Origin: an uncultured Lachnospiraceae bacterium | GTDB taxonomy: Bacteria > Bacillota > Clostridia > Lachnospirales > Lachnospiraceae | Direction of reading: 5' to 3' | DNA: 10,042 nucleotides | Assembly: GCA_910580005.1 (NCBI GenBank) | Contig: CAJTXH010000105.1 | Location: 1 to 10,042 of the forward strand | In this document: one piece after another, positions 1 to 6,316 of the stretch | How the letters are laid out: the number at the start of each line of letters is the position of its first letter | Numbering within the stretch: position 1 is the stretch's first letter | The notes under the pieces: model-generated | Told to the model about the DNA's origin: nothing | The model's input: only the letters and a program-made list of their open reading frames with translations | The model's database searches: none | Program-made: the position numbers and the translations under genes

Positions 1-54
1 TGACGAAAAAAACGTGTCAAAAATCCTCGAATTTAATTGACTGTGAATAGTAAC
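1..54 (+). mobile_element. MITE-like repeat element, right end of copy 1 (cut by the window edge)
   Basis: These 54 bases match positions 6086-6139 of the complete copy at 53 of 54 positions; the only difference is C26 versus A6111. The segment ends with the right terminal inverted repeat CTGTGAATAGTAAC (41-54). The last internal hairpin of the element is partly present. The 8 bases after it, GTAATATG (55-62), would be the target duplication if this copy moved like the complete one, but the left flank lies outside the window. The orientation is the same as in the other two copies. Confidence 0.85.
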
Positions 55-81
55 GTAATATGCACAAATATAAAAAATCCA

Positions 82-110
82 TTGTTTTTGTTATAATTAT
101 AAATTATAAT
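82..110 (+). promoter_or_regulatory. Predicted promoter of the SCP2-like gene
   Basis: A consensus -10 TATAAT (105-110) lies 17 bases after a weak -35 TTGTTT (82-87). Transcription would begin near 117, leaving a leader of about 45 bases with GGAGG at 151-155. The region is very AT-rich, so a chance match is possible; a second TATAAT at 92-97 has no convincing -35. Confidence 0.45.
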
Positions 111-162
111 AATTTTAACTGGACTGTAAATTTTAATATAAAGTAAGAATGGAGGAATTTTT

Positions 163-483
163 ATGACATTTGATGAAGTTTTTAAGAAAGTAAAGGATAT
201 GTTCCAAGAAACTGATGTAAGCAATGTAACAGAACATCTTGCATACCAGTTTAATATTACTGGTGAGGGCGCAGGCAGTTTTTATGCTGAGGTAAAAGAC
301 GGCAAATTAAGCATTGAACCATATGAGTATTATGACAGGGATGTAATTTTTATTTGTAAAGCAGATACATTATTTAATATTATTTCAGGCAAGACAGACC
401 CTGTAATGGCATTCACACTTGGGCGTTTAAAAATAGAAGGAAGCATTGAACAGGCGTTAAAATTAAAGAATTTTATTAAGTAA
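163..483 (+). CDS. SCP2 sterol-binding domain protein (small lipid-carrier-like protein)
   Basis: A 106-residue single-domain protein resembling the SCP2 (sterol carrier protein 2) fold family. Features that fit are the glycine-rich strand ITGEGAGSFYAEVKDGKL near residues 32-49, the aromatic and acidic middle section, and the C-terminal GRLKIEGSIEQALKLKNF stretch (about 87-104), typical of the helix that closes the lipid-binding pocket. There is no signal peptide or membrane segment, so it should be cytoplasmic. Bacterial members are thought to bind hydrophobic ligands such as acyl chains; the ligand here is unknown. The start is set by GGAGG at 151-155, 7 bases before ATG. The gene stands alone, with an AT-rich gap of 131 bases before the two-component operon. 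The family call is fairly firm; the physiological role is not known. Confidence 0.8.
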   Translation: MTFDEVFKKVKDMFQETDVSNVTEHLAYQFNITGEGAGSFYAEVKDGKLSIEPYEYYDRDVIFICKADTLFNIISGKTDPVMAFTLGRLKIEGSIEQALKLKNFIK

Positions 484-574
484 GATTTATTTTATAAAAA
501 TATTACAAAAATTTATAATAATTTAATAAAAAAATATCTTAAGAAAAATTTATATGGATTTAATATAGACATGC

Positions 575-583
575 TGTTATAAT
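575..583 (+). promoter_or_regulatory. Predicted extended -10 promoter of the two-component/redox operon
   Basis: TGTTATAAT (575-583) is an extended -10 element (TG, one base, then consensus TATAAT). The -35 position, TGGATT at 555-560 with a 17-base spacer, is poor, as is common for extended -10 promoters. The leader would be about 25 bases and carries AAGGGGA (602-608) ahead of ATG 615. A second TATAAT at 596-601 is too close to the start codon to be attractive. Confidence 0.45.
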
Positions 584-614
584 CATTTATAAACATATAA
601 TAAGGGGACATAAT

Positions 615-1325
615 ATGAAACAGCAGGTTATATCAGATAAAAAAATAATAATTGTGGAAGATGAGAAAGAAATACTTGACTTACTAGCCCTTTACCTTGG
701 AAATGAAGGTTTTGATGTGGTTTCTTTTACATCATCAGAGGGGGTTCTGGAATATATAAGTAACAATGTTGTCAGCCTGGCTGTGCTGGATGTAATGCTT
801 CCAGGGACAGATGGCTTTACTATTTTAAGAGAGATAAGGGATAAGTGGTTTTTTCCTGTAATAATGCTTACAGCAAAAATAGAAGAGCCTGATAAGATAC
901 ATGGCATTACTTTAGGTGCAGATGATTATATAACAAAGCCATTCCATCCGCTTGAAGTAGTTGCAAGGGTGAAGGCACAGTTAAGGCGTGCAGGCACTTA
1001 TAATACATCACTTTCAAAGGAGGAGGAGTATTATAATATAAGAGGGCTTGAGGTGTTTCCAGACAGGCACAAAGTAGTGCTTTATGGTGAAAATATTGAG
1101 CTTACGCCTATGGAGTTTTCTATTCTTCTCTATCTTTGCCAGCATCTGGGCCAGGCAGTTACATCAGAGGAACTATTTGAGAATGTGTGGGGAGAAAAAT
1201 ATTTAGGCAATAACAACACAGTATTTGCGCATATTGCAAAGCTTAGGGAGAAGATGCATGAAAATGCGAGAAAGCCTAAGTTTATTAAAACTGTATGGGG
1301 AGTAGGCTACCGCATGGAGGAATAA
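615..1325 (+). CDS. OmpR/PhoB-family response regulator, VanR-like
   Basis: A 236-residue DNA-binding response regulator. The N-terminal receiver domain (about 10-125) has the acidic pair E15/D16, the phospho-acceptor D59 in LAVLDVMLPGTDG, T86 and the conserved K108 in ITKPF, so phosphorylation should work. A winged-helix output domain fills about 135-236, with LTPMEFSILLYLC and the C-terminal IKTVWGVGYRMEE. The TLGADDYITKPFHPLEVVAR and KTVWGVGYR stretches are close to VanR. No vancomycin-resistance genes (vanH, vanA, vanX) are nearby, so it is not called vanR. The start is supported by AAGGGGA six bases upstream of ATG. The kinase gene begins one base after its stop. Likely targets are its own operon, including the downstream redox genes, but this is inferred from position only. 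Confidence 0.93.
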   Translation: MKQQVISDKKIIIVEDEKEILDLLALYLGNEGFDVVSFTSSEGVLEYISNNVVSLAVLDVMLPGTDGFTILREIRDKWFFPVIMLTAKIEEPDKIHGITLGADDYITKPFHPLEVVARVKAQLRRAGTYNTSLSKEEEYYNIRGLEVFPDRHKVVLYGENIELTPMEFSILLYLCQHLGQAVTSEELFENVWGEKYLGNNNTVFAHIAKLREKMHENARKPKFIKTVWGVGYRMEE

Positions 1326-1326
1326 A

Positions 1327-2409
1327 ATGGATAAAAGGGTACAATATGAAGTGTCAAGAGCGTTTTTAAAGCGTTTTTTATTCCATATGCTTCTTTATAT
1401 ATTTTTCATTCTGGTAATCGCTGAAACAAGCTGGTTCTATTGTAATTCAAGAATCTGGTATGGCAATGAACCATTTTATAAGCTAATACATTTCACACAT
1501 AATAATTTTATGTCAGTTTTTTTATTAGTTATATGTTCTGGGGCTGTAATTATTGCATGTATGCATTTTTTCTGGATTGCTTCAATGCTTGGCAGGGTTA
1601 CACAGGAAATTGGGCATCTCTATTCAGGTAAGACGGAAACTGCCAAACTGCCTCCCCAGTTAAAGGAGATGGAAAACCAGTTAAATTTTATTATGTCAAA
1701 TGTACGTAAAAGCAGGAAAGAGGCTGACGAGGCAATACAGCGTAAAAATGACATGATTGTATATATGGCACATGATTTAAAAACACCTTTAACATCAGTT
1801 ATTGGATATATTACCCTGGTAAAAGATGAAGACGGGCTGCCAGATGGAATACGTAAGAAGTATTTAGGTGTTGCTATGAAAAAGGCGGAACGTCTTGAAG
1901 ATTTGATTAATGAATTTTTTGAAGTTGCAAGATATAATTTCACCCAGATGGCATTGGAATATTCAACAGTTAACCTTACAGTAATGATAGAGCAGCTTTT
2001 ATATGAATTTAAACCAGTATTTGATAAAAAAGGGCTGTCATATAATACAGACATTGGACAAGATATTATGGTACAATGTGATATTGAAAAAATAGAACGT
2101 GTATTCGATAACCTTTTCCGCAATGTTGTTAATTATAGTTATGAAAATACAGATATAAAAGTTTCATTAAAGGATAATGGAAAAGGGATTAAATTTATTG
2201 TAGAAAATTGTGGCAAAACAATACCTAAAGAGAAAATTACTTGTATATTTGACAGGTTTTTCAGGATAGATAATTCACGTTCAACAGAAACAGGAGGTGC
2301 AGGGCTTGGGCTTGCAATAGTAAAGGAGATAACAAGCCTTCATAACTGGACAGTAAATTGTGAAAGTGAAGATGAAAAAATCAGGTTTATAATTAATATA
2401 AAAAAATAA
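1327..2409 (+). CDS. Membrane sensor histidine kinase, VanS-like
   Basis: A 360-residue kinase with two membrane helices (about 15-37 and 62-86). They enclose a short extracytoplasmic loop of about 25 residues, so the signal is probably sensed in or near the membrane. A linker region (about 88-140) leads to the HisKA box with phospho-acceptor H149 in MAHDLKTPLTSVIGY. The N box (DNLFRNVVNYS, N266) and G2 box (GGAGLGLAI, 323-331) form the ATPase domain. The G1 region reads VENCGKTIPKEKI rather than DxGxG, as in VanS-type kinases. Its ribosome binding site GGAGG (1316-1320) lies within the last codons of the regulator gene and the gap is one base, so the two are probably translationally coupled. 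Thirty-three bases without a terminator separate it from the thioredoxin gene. Confidence 0.92.
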   Translation: MDKRVQYEVSRAFLKRFLFHMLLYIFFILVIAETSWFYCNSRIWYGNEPFYKLIHFTHNNFMSVFLLVICSGAVIIACMHFFWIASMLGRVTQEIGHLYSGKTETAKLPPQLKEMENQLNFIMSNVRKSRKEADEAIQRKNDMIVYMAHDLKTPLTSVIGYITLVKDEDGLPDGIRKKYLGVAMKKAERLEDLINEFFEVARYNFTQMALEYSTVNLTVMIEQLLYEFKPVFDKKGLSYNTDIGQDIMVQCDIEKIERVFDNLFRNVVNYSYENTDIKVSLKDNGKGIKFIVENCGKTIPKEKITCIFDRFFRIDNSRSTETGGAGLGLAIVKEITSLHNWTVNCESEDEKIRFIINIKK

Positions 2410-2442
2410 CAGGGAAAAAGTGGTACAGATATGAGGTAAGTT

Positions 2443-3057
2443 ATGGATATAAAGAAAAAGTTTATAAAGACATTTGGAATAATTATGGCGGCTTTATTGC
2501 TCACAGGATGTGGTAATACAGATAAAGGCAATAAAAAGCAGGAAACAGCAGGCAGTGAAAGCAGCAGCATTACCAAAAGGCCAGAAACAGGGCTTAATAT
2601 TCCAAAAGAAGACCAGGATGGGCAGAAAATGCCTTTATTTACAACAAAAGATTTACAAGGCAATACAGTAACAGATAGTATTTTCCAGGAAAAAGATTTA
2701 ACAGTAGTAAATATATGGGGGACTTTCTGCGGTCCTTGTATAGAAGAAATGCCAGAACTTGCAGAATGGTCAAAGTCCATGCCTTCTAATGTACAGATAA
2801 TAGGACTGGTCTGCGATATAGAAGGGGAAGATGACCAGGCGCATAAAGATAAAGCATTGCAGATTATGGAAAAGGCAGGGGCGGACTTTGCAAATATAAT
2901 TCCTGGAAGTGAGTTTAGCAGCCTGCTTGGACAAGTTACAGGAGTGCCTACAACAATATTTGTAGATAAAGATGGAAATATTACAGGTAAGCCAGTCGTT
3001 GGTGCCGATGTATCTGCCTATAAAAAATTTGTGGAGGACTATATTAGTGGAAAATAA
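2443..3057 (+). CDS. TlpA/ResA-type thioredoxin-fold lipoprotein
   Basis: A 204-residue extracytoplasmic thiol-disulfide protein. Residues 1-22 form a lipoprotein signal peptide with lipobox LTGC, so C23 should be lipidated and the protein anchored on the outer face of the membrane. A flexible Lys/Ser/Glu-rich spacer (about 24-55) precedes a thioredoxin domain (about 60-204). The active site is W92-G-T-F-C96-G-P-C99 and the cis-proline is in GVPT (P169). An extra cysteine, C124, sits in GLVCDIEG. The family (TlpA, ResA, AhpC-TSA-like) usually reduces disulfides outside the cytoplasm and needs a membrane reductant. No CcdA is present here; the following CXXC protein and 4Fe-4S membrane protein are plausible partners. 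GAGGT at 2433-2437 supports the start. Lies in the operon behind the two-component genes. Confidence 0.92.
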   Translation: MDIKKKFIKTFGIIMAALLLTGCGNTDKGNKKQETAGSESSSITKRPETGLNIPKEDQDGQKMPLFTTKDLQGNTVTDSIFQEKDLTVVNIWGTFCGPCIEEMPELAEWSKSMPSNVQIIGLVCDIEGEDDQAHKDKALQIMEKAGADFANIIPGSEFSSLLGQVTGVPTTIFVDKDGNITGKPVVGADVSAYKKFVEDYISGK

Positions 3058-3193
3058 AGAGAAAAATATAGCAGGGGCGGTAGTATTATTAGCAGCTGGC
3101 GTATTTATGTTATATGGGACAAGAAGAGGGGAAGCTGCTGTAGTGTTGGCTAAAGCAGTAAATATCTGTCTGGAATGTATAGGGCTGGGGTGA
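3047..3193 (+). CDS. Small CXXC-motif membrane protein, CD1871A family
   Basis: A 48-residue protein that is easy to miss because it starts with GTG (3047) and overlaps the last 11 bases of the thioredoxin gene in another frame. GGAGG at 3033-3037 lies 9 bases before GTG and supports this start over an in-frame ATG at 2972 deep inside tlpA. It has a charged N-terminus (VENKEK), one hydrophobic helix (about 8-23), a short GTRRGE turn, an amphipathic stretch, and the C-terminal NICLECIGLG with the CXXC pair C41/C44. This layout matches the small CD1871A-type CXXC proteins of Clostridia, whose function is not established. The stop is 3 bases before the next start, so all three downstream genes are tightly packed. 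A role as a thiol or metal relay between its neighbours is inference. Confidence 0.82.
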   Translation: MENKEKNIAGAVVLLAAGVFMLYGTRRGEAAVVLAKAVNICLECIGLG

Positions 3194-3196
3194 GTT

Positions 3197-4075
3197 ATGG
3201 GAAAGATAAAACAAAATATAAAAAGAAAGATATTCCAGATTGCTGCTTTTGGGTTTTCTAATGCACATGTTATGAATTTTAAGGGCGGCAGGATTTATGA
3301 AGGCAAATGGAAAAATTTCTGTAATCCTGGGCTAAACTGTTATTCATGCCCAGCAGCAAGTTTTTCATGCCCTATAGGGGCATTACAGGCTGTTAATGGT
3401 TCAATGGAATTTAACTTCAGTTTTTATGTGACAGGGATTCTGCTTGCTTTTGGTGTGCTTTTTGGCAGGGGTATATGTGGATGGTTCTGTCCTTTTGGGC
3501 TTTTCCAGGAACTATTACATAAAATTCCTGTTCTAAAATTTAAACTCTGGAAAGGTTTTTTATATTTAAAATACATAATACTTGTAATTTTTGTGTTTAT
3601 ACTGCCAATAGCTGTTACAAATTTTATGGGTATGGGAAAACCGGCTTTCTGCCAGTTTATATGCCCCGCTGGAACTCTGGAGGGCGGAATACCGCTTTTA
3701 GGCACCCATCCAGAATTGCGCCAGACAATAGGAAGCCTGTTTTCATTAAAGATGTTTATACTAATTGCAACAATTATCTGTTGTATTTTTATATACCGCT
3801 TTTTCTGTAAAGCATTATGTCCGCTTGGTGCAATTTATGGCATAATGAATAAGGTTAGTATATACCATCTTGAAATAGATAAAAACAAATGCACTGGCTG
3901 CGGGAAGTGTAAAAATACATGCAAAATGGAAGTAAACCCTGTGGAAAAGCCAGATTCTGCAGAATGTATAAGGTGTGGTGAATGTGTACATGCATGCCAG
4001 GCAGAGGCACTATACCTGGGGTTTAAACTATCTGGTAAAAAAACTGCACAAATGCAGGATAAAGGAAAAATATAA
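3197..4075 (+). CDS. Polyferredoxin-like 4Fe-4S membrane protein (NapH/CcoG-like)
   Basis: A 292-residue protein with several membrane helices (about 72-92, 121-143 and 183-202) and many cysteine motifs. An N-terminal Cx5CxxCx6CP cluster motif has C42, C48, C51 and C58. Three membrane-associated Cx3CP motifs follow: CGWFCPFG (C94/C98), CQFICPAG (C152/C156) and CKALCPLG (C204/C208). The C-terminus carries two ferredoxin-type 4Fe-4S motifs: C232/C235/C238 with C242, and C257/C260/C263 with C267. Proteins of the NapH, NosR and CcoG/RdxA type pass electrons through the membrane or to membrane partners. The gene starts 3 bases after the CXXC mini-gene, with a purine-rich GGGGTGAG ahead of the ATG. 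The best reading is an electron donor for the thioredoxin lipoprotein; the electron source and end acceptor are unknown. A strong terminator follows. Confidence 0.9.
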   Translation: MGKIKQNIKRKIFQIAAFGFSNAHVMNFKGGRIYEGKWKNFCNPGLNCYSCPAASFSCPIGALQAVNGSMEFNFSFYVTGILLAFGVLFGRGICGWFCPFGLFQELLHKIPVLKFKLWKGFLYLKYIILVIFVFILPIAVTNFMGMGKPAFCQFICPAGTLEGGIPLLGTHPELRQTIGSLFSLKMFILIATIICCIFIYRFFCKALCPLGAIYGIMNKVSIYHLEIDKNKCTGCGKCKNTCKMEVNPVEKPDSAECIRCGECVHACQAEALYLGFKLSGKKTAQMQDKGKI

Positions 4076-4134
4076 TAAAATACCTGCCATTATAGCATAA
4101 ATCTCTTCAATTAAGGATTAATCCAGCCTTGTTA

Positions 4135-4168
4135 AAAAGACATCCGCTAAATACAGCGGATGTCTTTT
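4135..4168. terminator. Bidirectional intrinsic terminator
   Basis: Perfect 14-bp stem AAAAGACATCCGCT (4135-4148) and AGCGGATGTCTTTT (4155-4168) with a 6-base loop, AAATAC. The stem is flanked by A-runs on the left and T-runs on the right, so it can end transcription on both strands. It sits between the convergent 4Fe-4S protein gene and diguanylate cyclase gene, and it overlaps the stop codon of the latter (4167-4169). Confidence 0.93.
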
Positions 4169-5861
4169 ATGAACTGCCTTGTTTGGTATTGCAGGTATCT
4201 TTGTAGAACTTATATGAATTCTTAGAGTTATTTTTTACTTCATACATTGCACAGTCTGCATAAACTACAAGGGAATTAAAATCCTCTGTATCCTGTGGGT
4301 ATACTGCAATGCCAATGCTTCCATGTATTGTATGTTTTATGCCTGATAAGTCAAAGCCTTCATGGAATATGCTTATGCAGCGTTCTGCTTCCTCTTCATA
4401 TAATGAATTTTCTGTCCCCCTGGCTATTACGATAAACTCATCACCTGCAAAACGGTATGGTGTAAAATTAACATCTGAAACCCCTGACAGACGTGCGGCA
4501 ATCTGGCATAATGCTTCATCACCTACAGAGTGCCCATATGTATCATTAATATATTTAAAATTATCAACATCTATCATCATTAATGCAAATGGCAATTTTG
4601 ATTTTTCCAGTTCTGCCATATCCTTTTTAAAGCATGTCCGGTTATTAATTCCTGTAAGGATATCATGGTAATAAGCATTCTCCATGCTGTCTTTTGCTAA
4701 TGCCAGTTCCCCTGCCAGTCTTTTATATTTCCTGCCATTCCACACTGCAAACAATGTAAAGAATATAACCACTGACATAATTGTTATGCCTGGTTTTAAA
4801 ACCCTTTTATACTCTTCCCAGAAAGTTTTTTTATGGTTAATTACCTTTGCATTATTTGGTATAAGTGATAAATCAAGCCCTGCCTCCCTCATTACATTTT
4901 CGTCAATGCAGAAAATATTTGGGCTTTCTATAATAGTATTAAATTTTTCAGGAGGAGTGCCGTTTATAATCTTCATAGCTATCTGTGCTGCAATCTCCCC
5001 TGACATTTCCATTGAAACAACATTGCCGCCAATAATCCCGTCACCCAGGCCTCCTTCAACCATTTTAAATACAGGCACTTTTGCATTGCTGCATATAAAT
5101 TTTATTGCTTCTGTATTTTTATATTTCCTGCCGTCTGCATCCTCTGTCATAACTACAAATATCAATACCGAATCCTCTTTAACTGATGCAAATTTATTTT
5201 TTAGTTCCAAAGAGCCCAGTTGTGAAGTATTAATGTCAGAAAAATCCAGACCAGGGTACTGGTCTTTATATTTATAAAAACTTCTGCGCACCGCTTCACC
5301 AGTTACAGAACTGTCTGAAACCAGTATAATATTTTTTGTAGAAGGCAGCAGCTTACATGCAAAATTTATATTTTCCTTTATAGAAAGCTTTTCAATTACA
5401 CCAGTAATATAAGGGTCTTCCAATGATTTCTCTGCTAGTTCTTCATCATTAACCCCCTCATACACAAGTGGTACTTTATCAAAAAATTCTTTCTGGTGTT
5501 TAATAGCAAAATTTAATGCCGCATCATCACCAAGTATCACAACGTCATAAGGTTCAAGTTTTGACATGCGGTATTTAAAGCCTTTGTAAAATTCTTCCAT
5601 GTCACTGCCAGTGCTAAAACGCTTTGTATCCATAAATTCATAATCTATTGTAACGCCTGGGGCAATCCCTTTTTTTATTCCCTCAATCTGTAACTGTACT
5701 GTGTCCCAGGCATATGAATATGAGCTGATAAACAACACCCTGCCACTGGACTGTGTCCCGTTTCCGCTTTCCTGCCCTGCTGCAATACAGGCATTGTAAA
5801 ATATGATGCCTGTTAAAAATAGCAGAAATAACAGGTTTCTGGGCTTAAATAATCTTAACAT
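4167..5861 (-). CDS. Membrane-bound sensor diguanylate cyclase with an ABC-substrate-binding-like sensor
   Basis: A 564-residue protein. Start 5861 is chosen because GGGGGG lies 6 bases upstream (5873-5868) and a hydrophobic N-terminal signal/anchor (about 9-25) follows; an upstream ATG at 5936 would add 25 residues with no good ribosome site. Residues of about 40-330 resemble the ABC_sub_bind type of periplasmic-binding fold (RVLFISSYSYAWDTVQLQ, YDVVILGDDAA, VPLVYEGVND), probably sensing a small molecule outside the cell. A second membrane helix (about 358-374) leads to a GGDEF domain (about 395-555) with DILTGINNR, IDVDNFKYIND and GHSVGDEAL. The signature is AGDEF (472-476), a variant of GGDEF that can still be active in some enzymes. 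No RxxD inhibitory site is evident at the usual position. Predicted reaction: 2 GTP to c-di-GMP. Confidence 0.9.
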   Translation of the reverse strand: MLRLFKPRNLLFLLFLTGIIFYNACIAAGQESGNGTQSSGRVLFISSYSYAWDTVQLQIEGIKKGIAPGVTIDYEFMDTKRFSTGSDMEEFYKGFKYRMSKLEPYDVVILGDDAALNFAIKHQKEFFDKVPLVYEGVNDEELAEKSLEDPYITGVIEKLSIKENINFACKLLPSTKNIILVSDSSVTGEAVRRSFYKYKDQYPGLDFSDINTSQLGSLELKNKFASVKEDSVLIFVVMTEDADGRKYKNTEAIKFICSNAKVPVFKMVEGGLGDGIIGGNVVSMEMSGEIAAQIAMKIINGTPPEKFNTIIESPNIFCIDENVMREAGLDLSLIPNNAKVINHKKTFWEEYKRVLKPGITIMSVVIFFTLFAVWNGRKYKRLAGELALAKDSMENAYYHDILTGINNRTCFKKDMAELEKSKLPFALMMIDVDNFKYINDTYGHSVGDEALCQIAARLSGVSDVNFTPYRFAGDEFIVIARGTENSLYEEEAERCISIFHEGFDLSGIKHTIHGSIGIAVYPQDTEDFNSLVVYADCAMYEVKNNSKNSYKFYKDTCNTKQGSS

Positions 5862-5901
5862 ATAAAACCCCCCATTATATATTTTCAATACTGCTATTAA
5901 T

Positions 5902-5930
5902 AGAATACCATTACTTTGTAAAAATAGCAA
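5902..5930 (-). promoter_or_regulatory. Predicted promoter of the diguanylate cyclase gene
   Basis: Read on the minus strand: -35 TTGCTA (5930-5925), a 17-base spacer, and -10 TATTCT (5907-5902) preceded by TGG, giving an extended -10. The leader would be about 35 bases and carries the GGGGGG ribosome site. The promoter lies about 45 bases from the left end of the repeat element. Confidence 0.5.
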
Positions 5931-5966
5931 TTCCATATTTTGAAGAAACGTGATACATGGAAGGCT

Positions 5967-5974
5967 GGACTGTT
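5967..5974. repeat. Left copy of the 8-bp target-site duplication
   Basis: GGACTGTT immediately precedes the left terminal inverted repeat of the complete element. An identical 8-mer follows the right terminal repeat at 6140-6147. This is the expected footprint of transposase-mediated insertion. Confidence 0.85.
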
Positions 5975-6139
5975 GTTACTATTCACAGCTACGCTGTTCA
6001 TAGTAATTAGCAGTGCTTTCAGCACTGGTTATGTACACATTTTGCACAAAAAACGTGCAAAATGGCACTGTAAAACCCGTATTTTTGACGAAAAAAACGT
6101 GTCAAAAATCATCGAATTTAATTGACTGTGAATAGTAAC
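5975..6139 (+). mobile_element. Complete 165-bp MITE-like element (copy 2)
   Basis: The ends are a perfect 14-bp inverted repeat, GTTACTATTCACAG (5975-5988) and CTGTGAATAGTAAC (6126-6139), flanked by the perfect direct repeat GGACTGTT. There is no credible coding sequence; the one open frame across it has no family features. The interior is almost all hairpins. Arm 5976-5989 pairs with 5993-6006 (12 pairs with a 2-base internal mismatch). CAGTGCT 6011-6017 pairs with 6021-6027. CATTTTGCAC 6038-6047 pairs with 6055-6064. ATTTTTGAC 6081-6089 pairs with 6101-6109. Near-identical partial copies lie at both window edges in the same orientation, so the family is probably abundant in this genome. 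It likely moves with a transposase encoded elsewhere. The transposase family cannot be settled here; 8-bp duplications occur in several IS families. Confidence 0.9.
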
Positions 6140-6147
6140 GGACTGTT
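6140..6147. repeat. Right copy of the 8-bp target-site duplication
   Basis: GGACTGTT directly follows the right terminal inverted repeat and is identical to 5967-5974. Removing one copy together with the element would restore a plain divergent intergenic region. Confidence 0.85.
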
Positions 6148-6179
6148 ACAAAAAATTACATAATGGACATGTTTTTCAC

Positions 6180-6208
6180 TTGTGGTTTTATATATTTTTG
6201 CGTATACT
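6180..6208 (+). promoter_or_regulatory. Predicted promoter of the hydrogenase-like/chemoreceptor gene
   Basis: -35 TTGTGG (6180-6185) and -10 TATACT (6203-6208) with a 17-base spacer, downstream of the inserted element. Transcription would begin near 6215 and leave a leader of about 100 bases that contains a hairpin. I did not see a motility-type sigma-28 promoter. Confidence 0.4.
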
Positions 6209-6238
6209 ATTAACAAGGGGATTTATACAGCATTTGCT

Positions 6239-6270
6239 ATTTCCATACTGCTGTATGCAGGCATGGAAAT
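6239..6270 (+). promoter_or_regulatory. Leader hairpin upstream of the hydrogenase-like/chemoreceptor gene
   Basis: ATTTCCAT (6239-6246) pairs with ATGGAAAT (6263-6270) and CTGC (6248-6251) with GCAG (6257-6260) around loop TGTAT, with a small asymmetric internal loop. No T-run follows, so it is not an ordinary terminator. It may be an RNA control element or an operator-like inverted repeat; the sequence alone does not decide. It matches no riboswitch class I know. Confidence 0.4.
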
Positions 6271-6316
6271 AATATATTGTTTATCTTACAAAATATTGGA
6301 AAGGCATGGTTAAATT

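Noticed and set aside
484..545. Terminator after the SCP2-like gene
   Set aside because: TAAGAT (481-486) and ATCTTA (536-541) can pair, but the rest is AT-rich with poor pairing and no GC-rich stem.
615..2409. Glycopeptide-resistance regulators vanR/vanS
   Set aside because: Sequence resemblance is real, but none of the resistance enzymes is present and the downstream genes are redox proteins; VanRS-like pairs are widespread in Clostridia.
4684..5277. 197-codon open frame opposite the diguanylate cyclase sensor domain
   Set aside because: No ribosome site or family motif, and it overlaps a well-supported minus-strand gene.
5940..6125. 61-codon open frame on the plus strand across the repeat element
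   Set aside because: It lies mostly in the hairpin-rich MITE, has no ribosome site of note and no family features; it reads through the inverted repeats.
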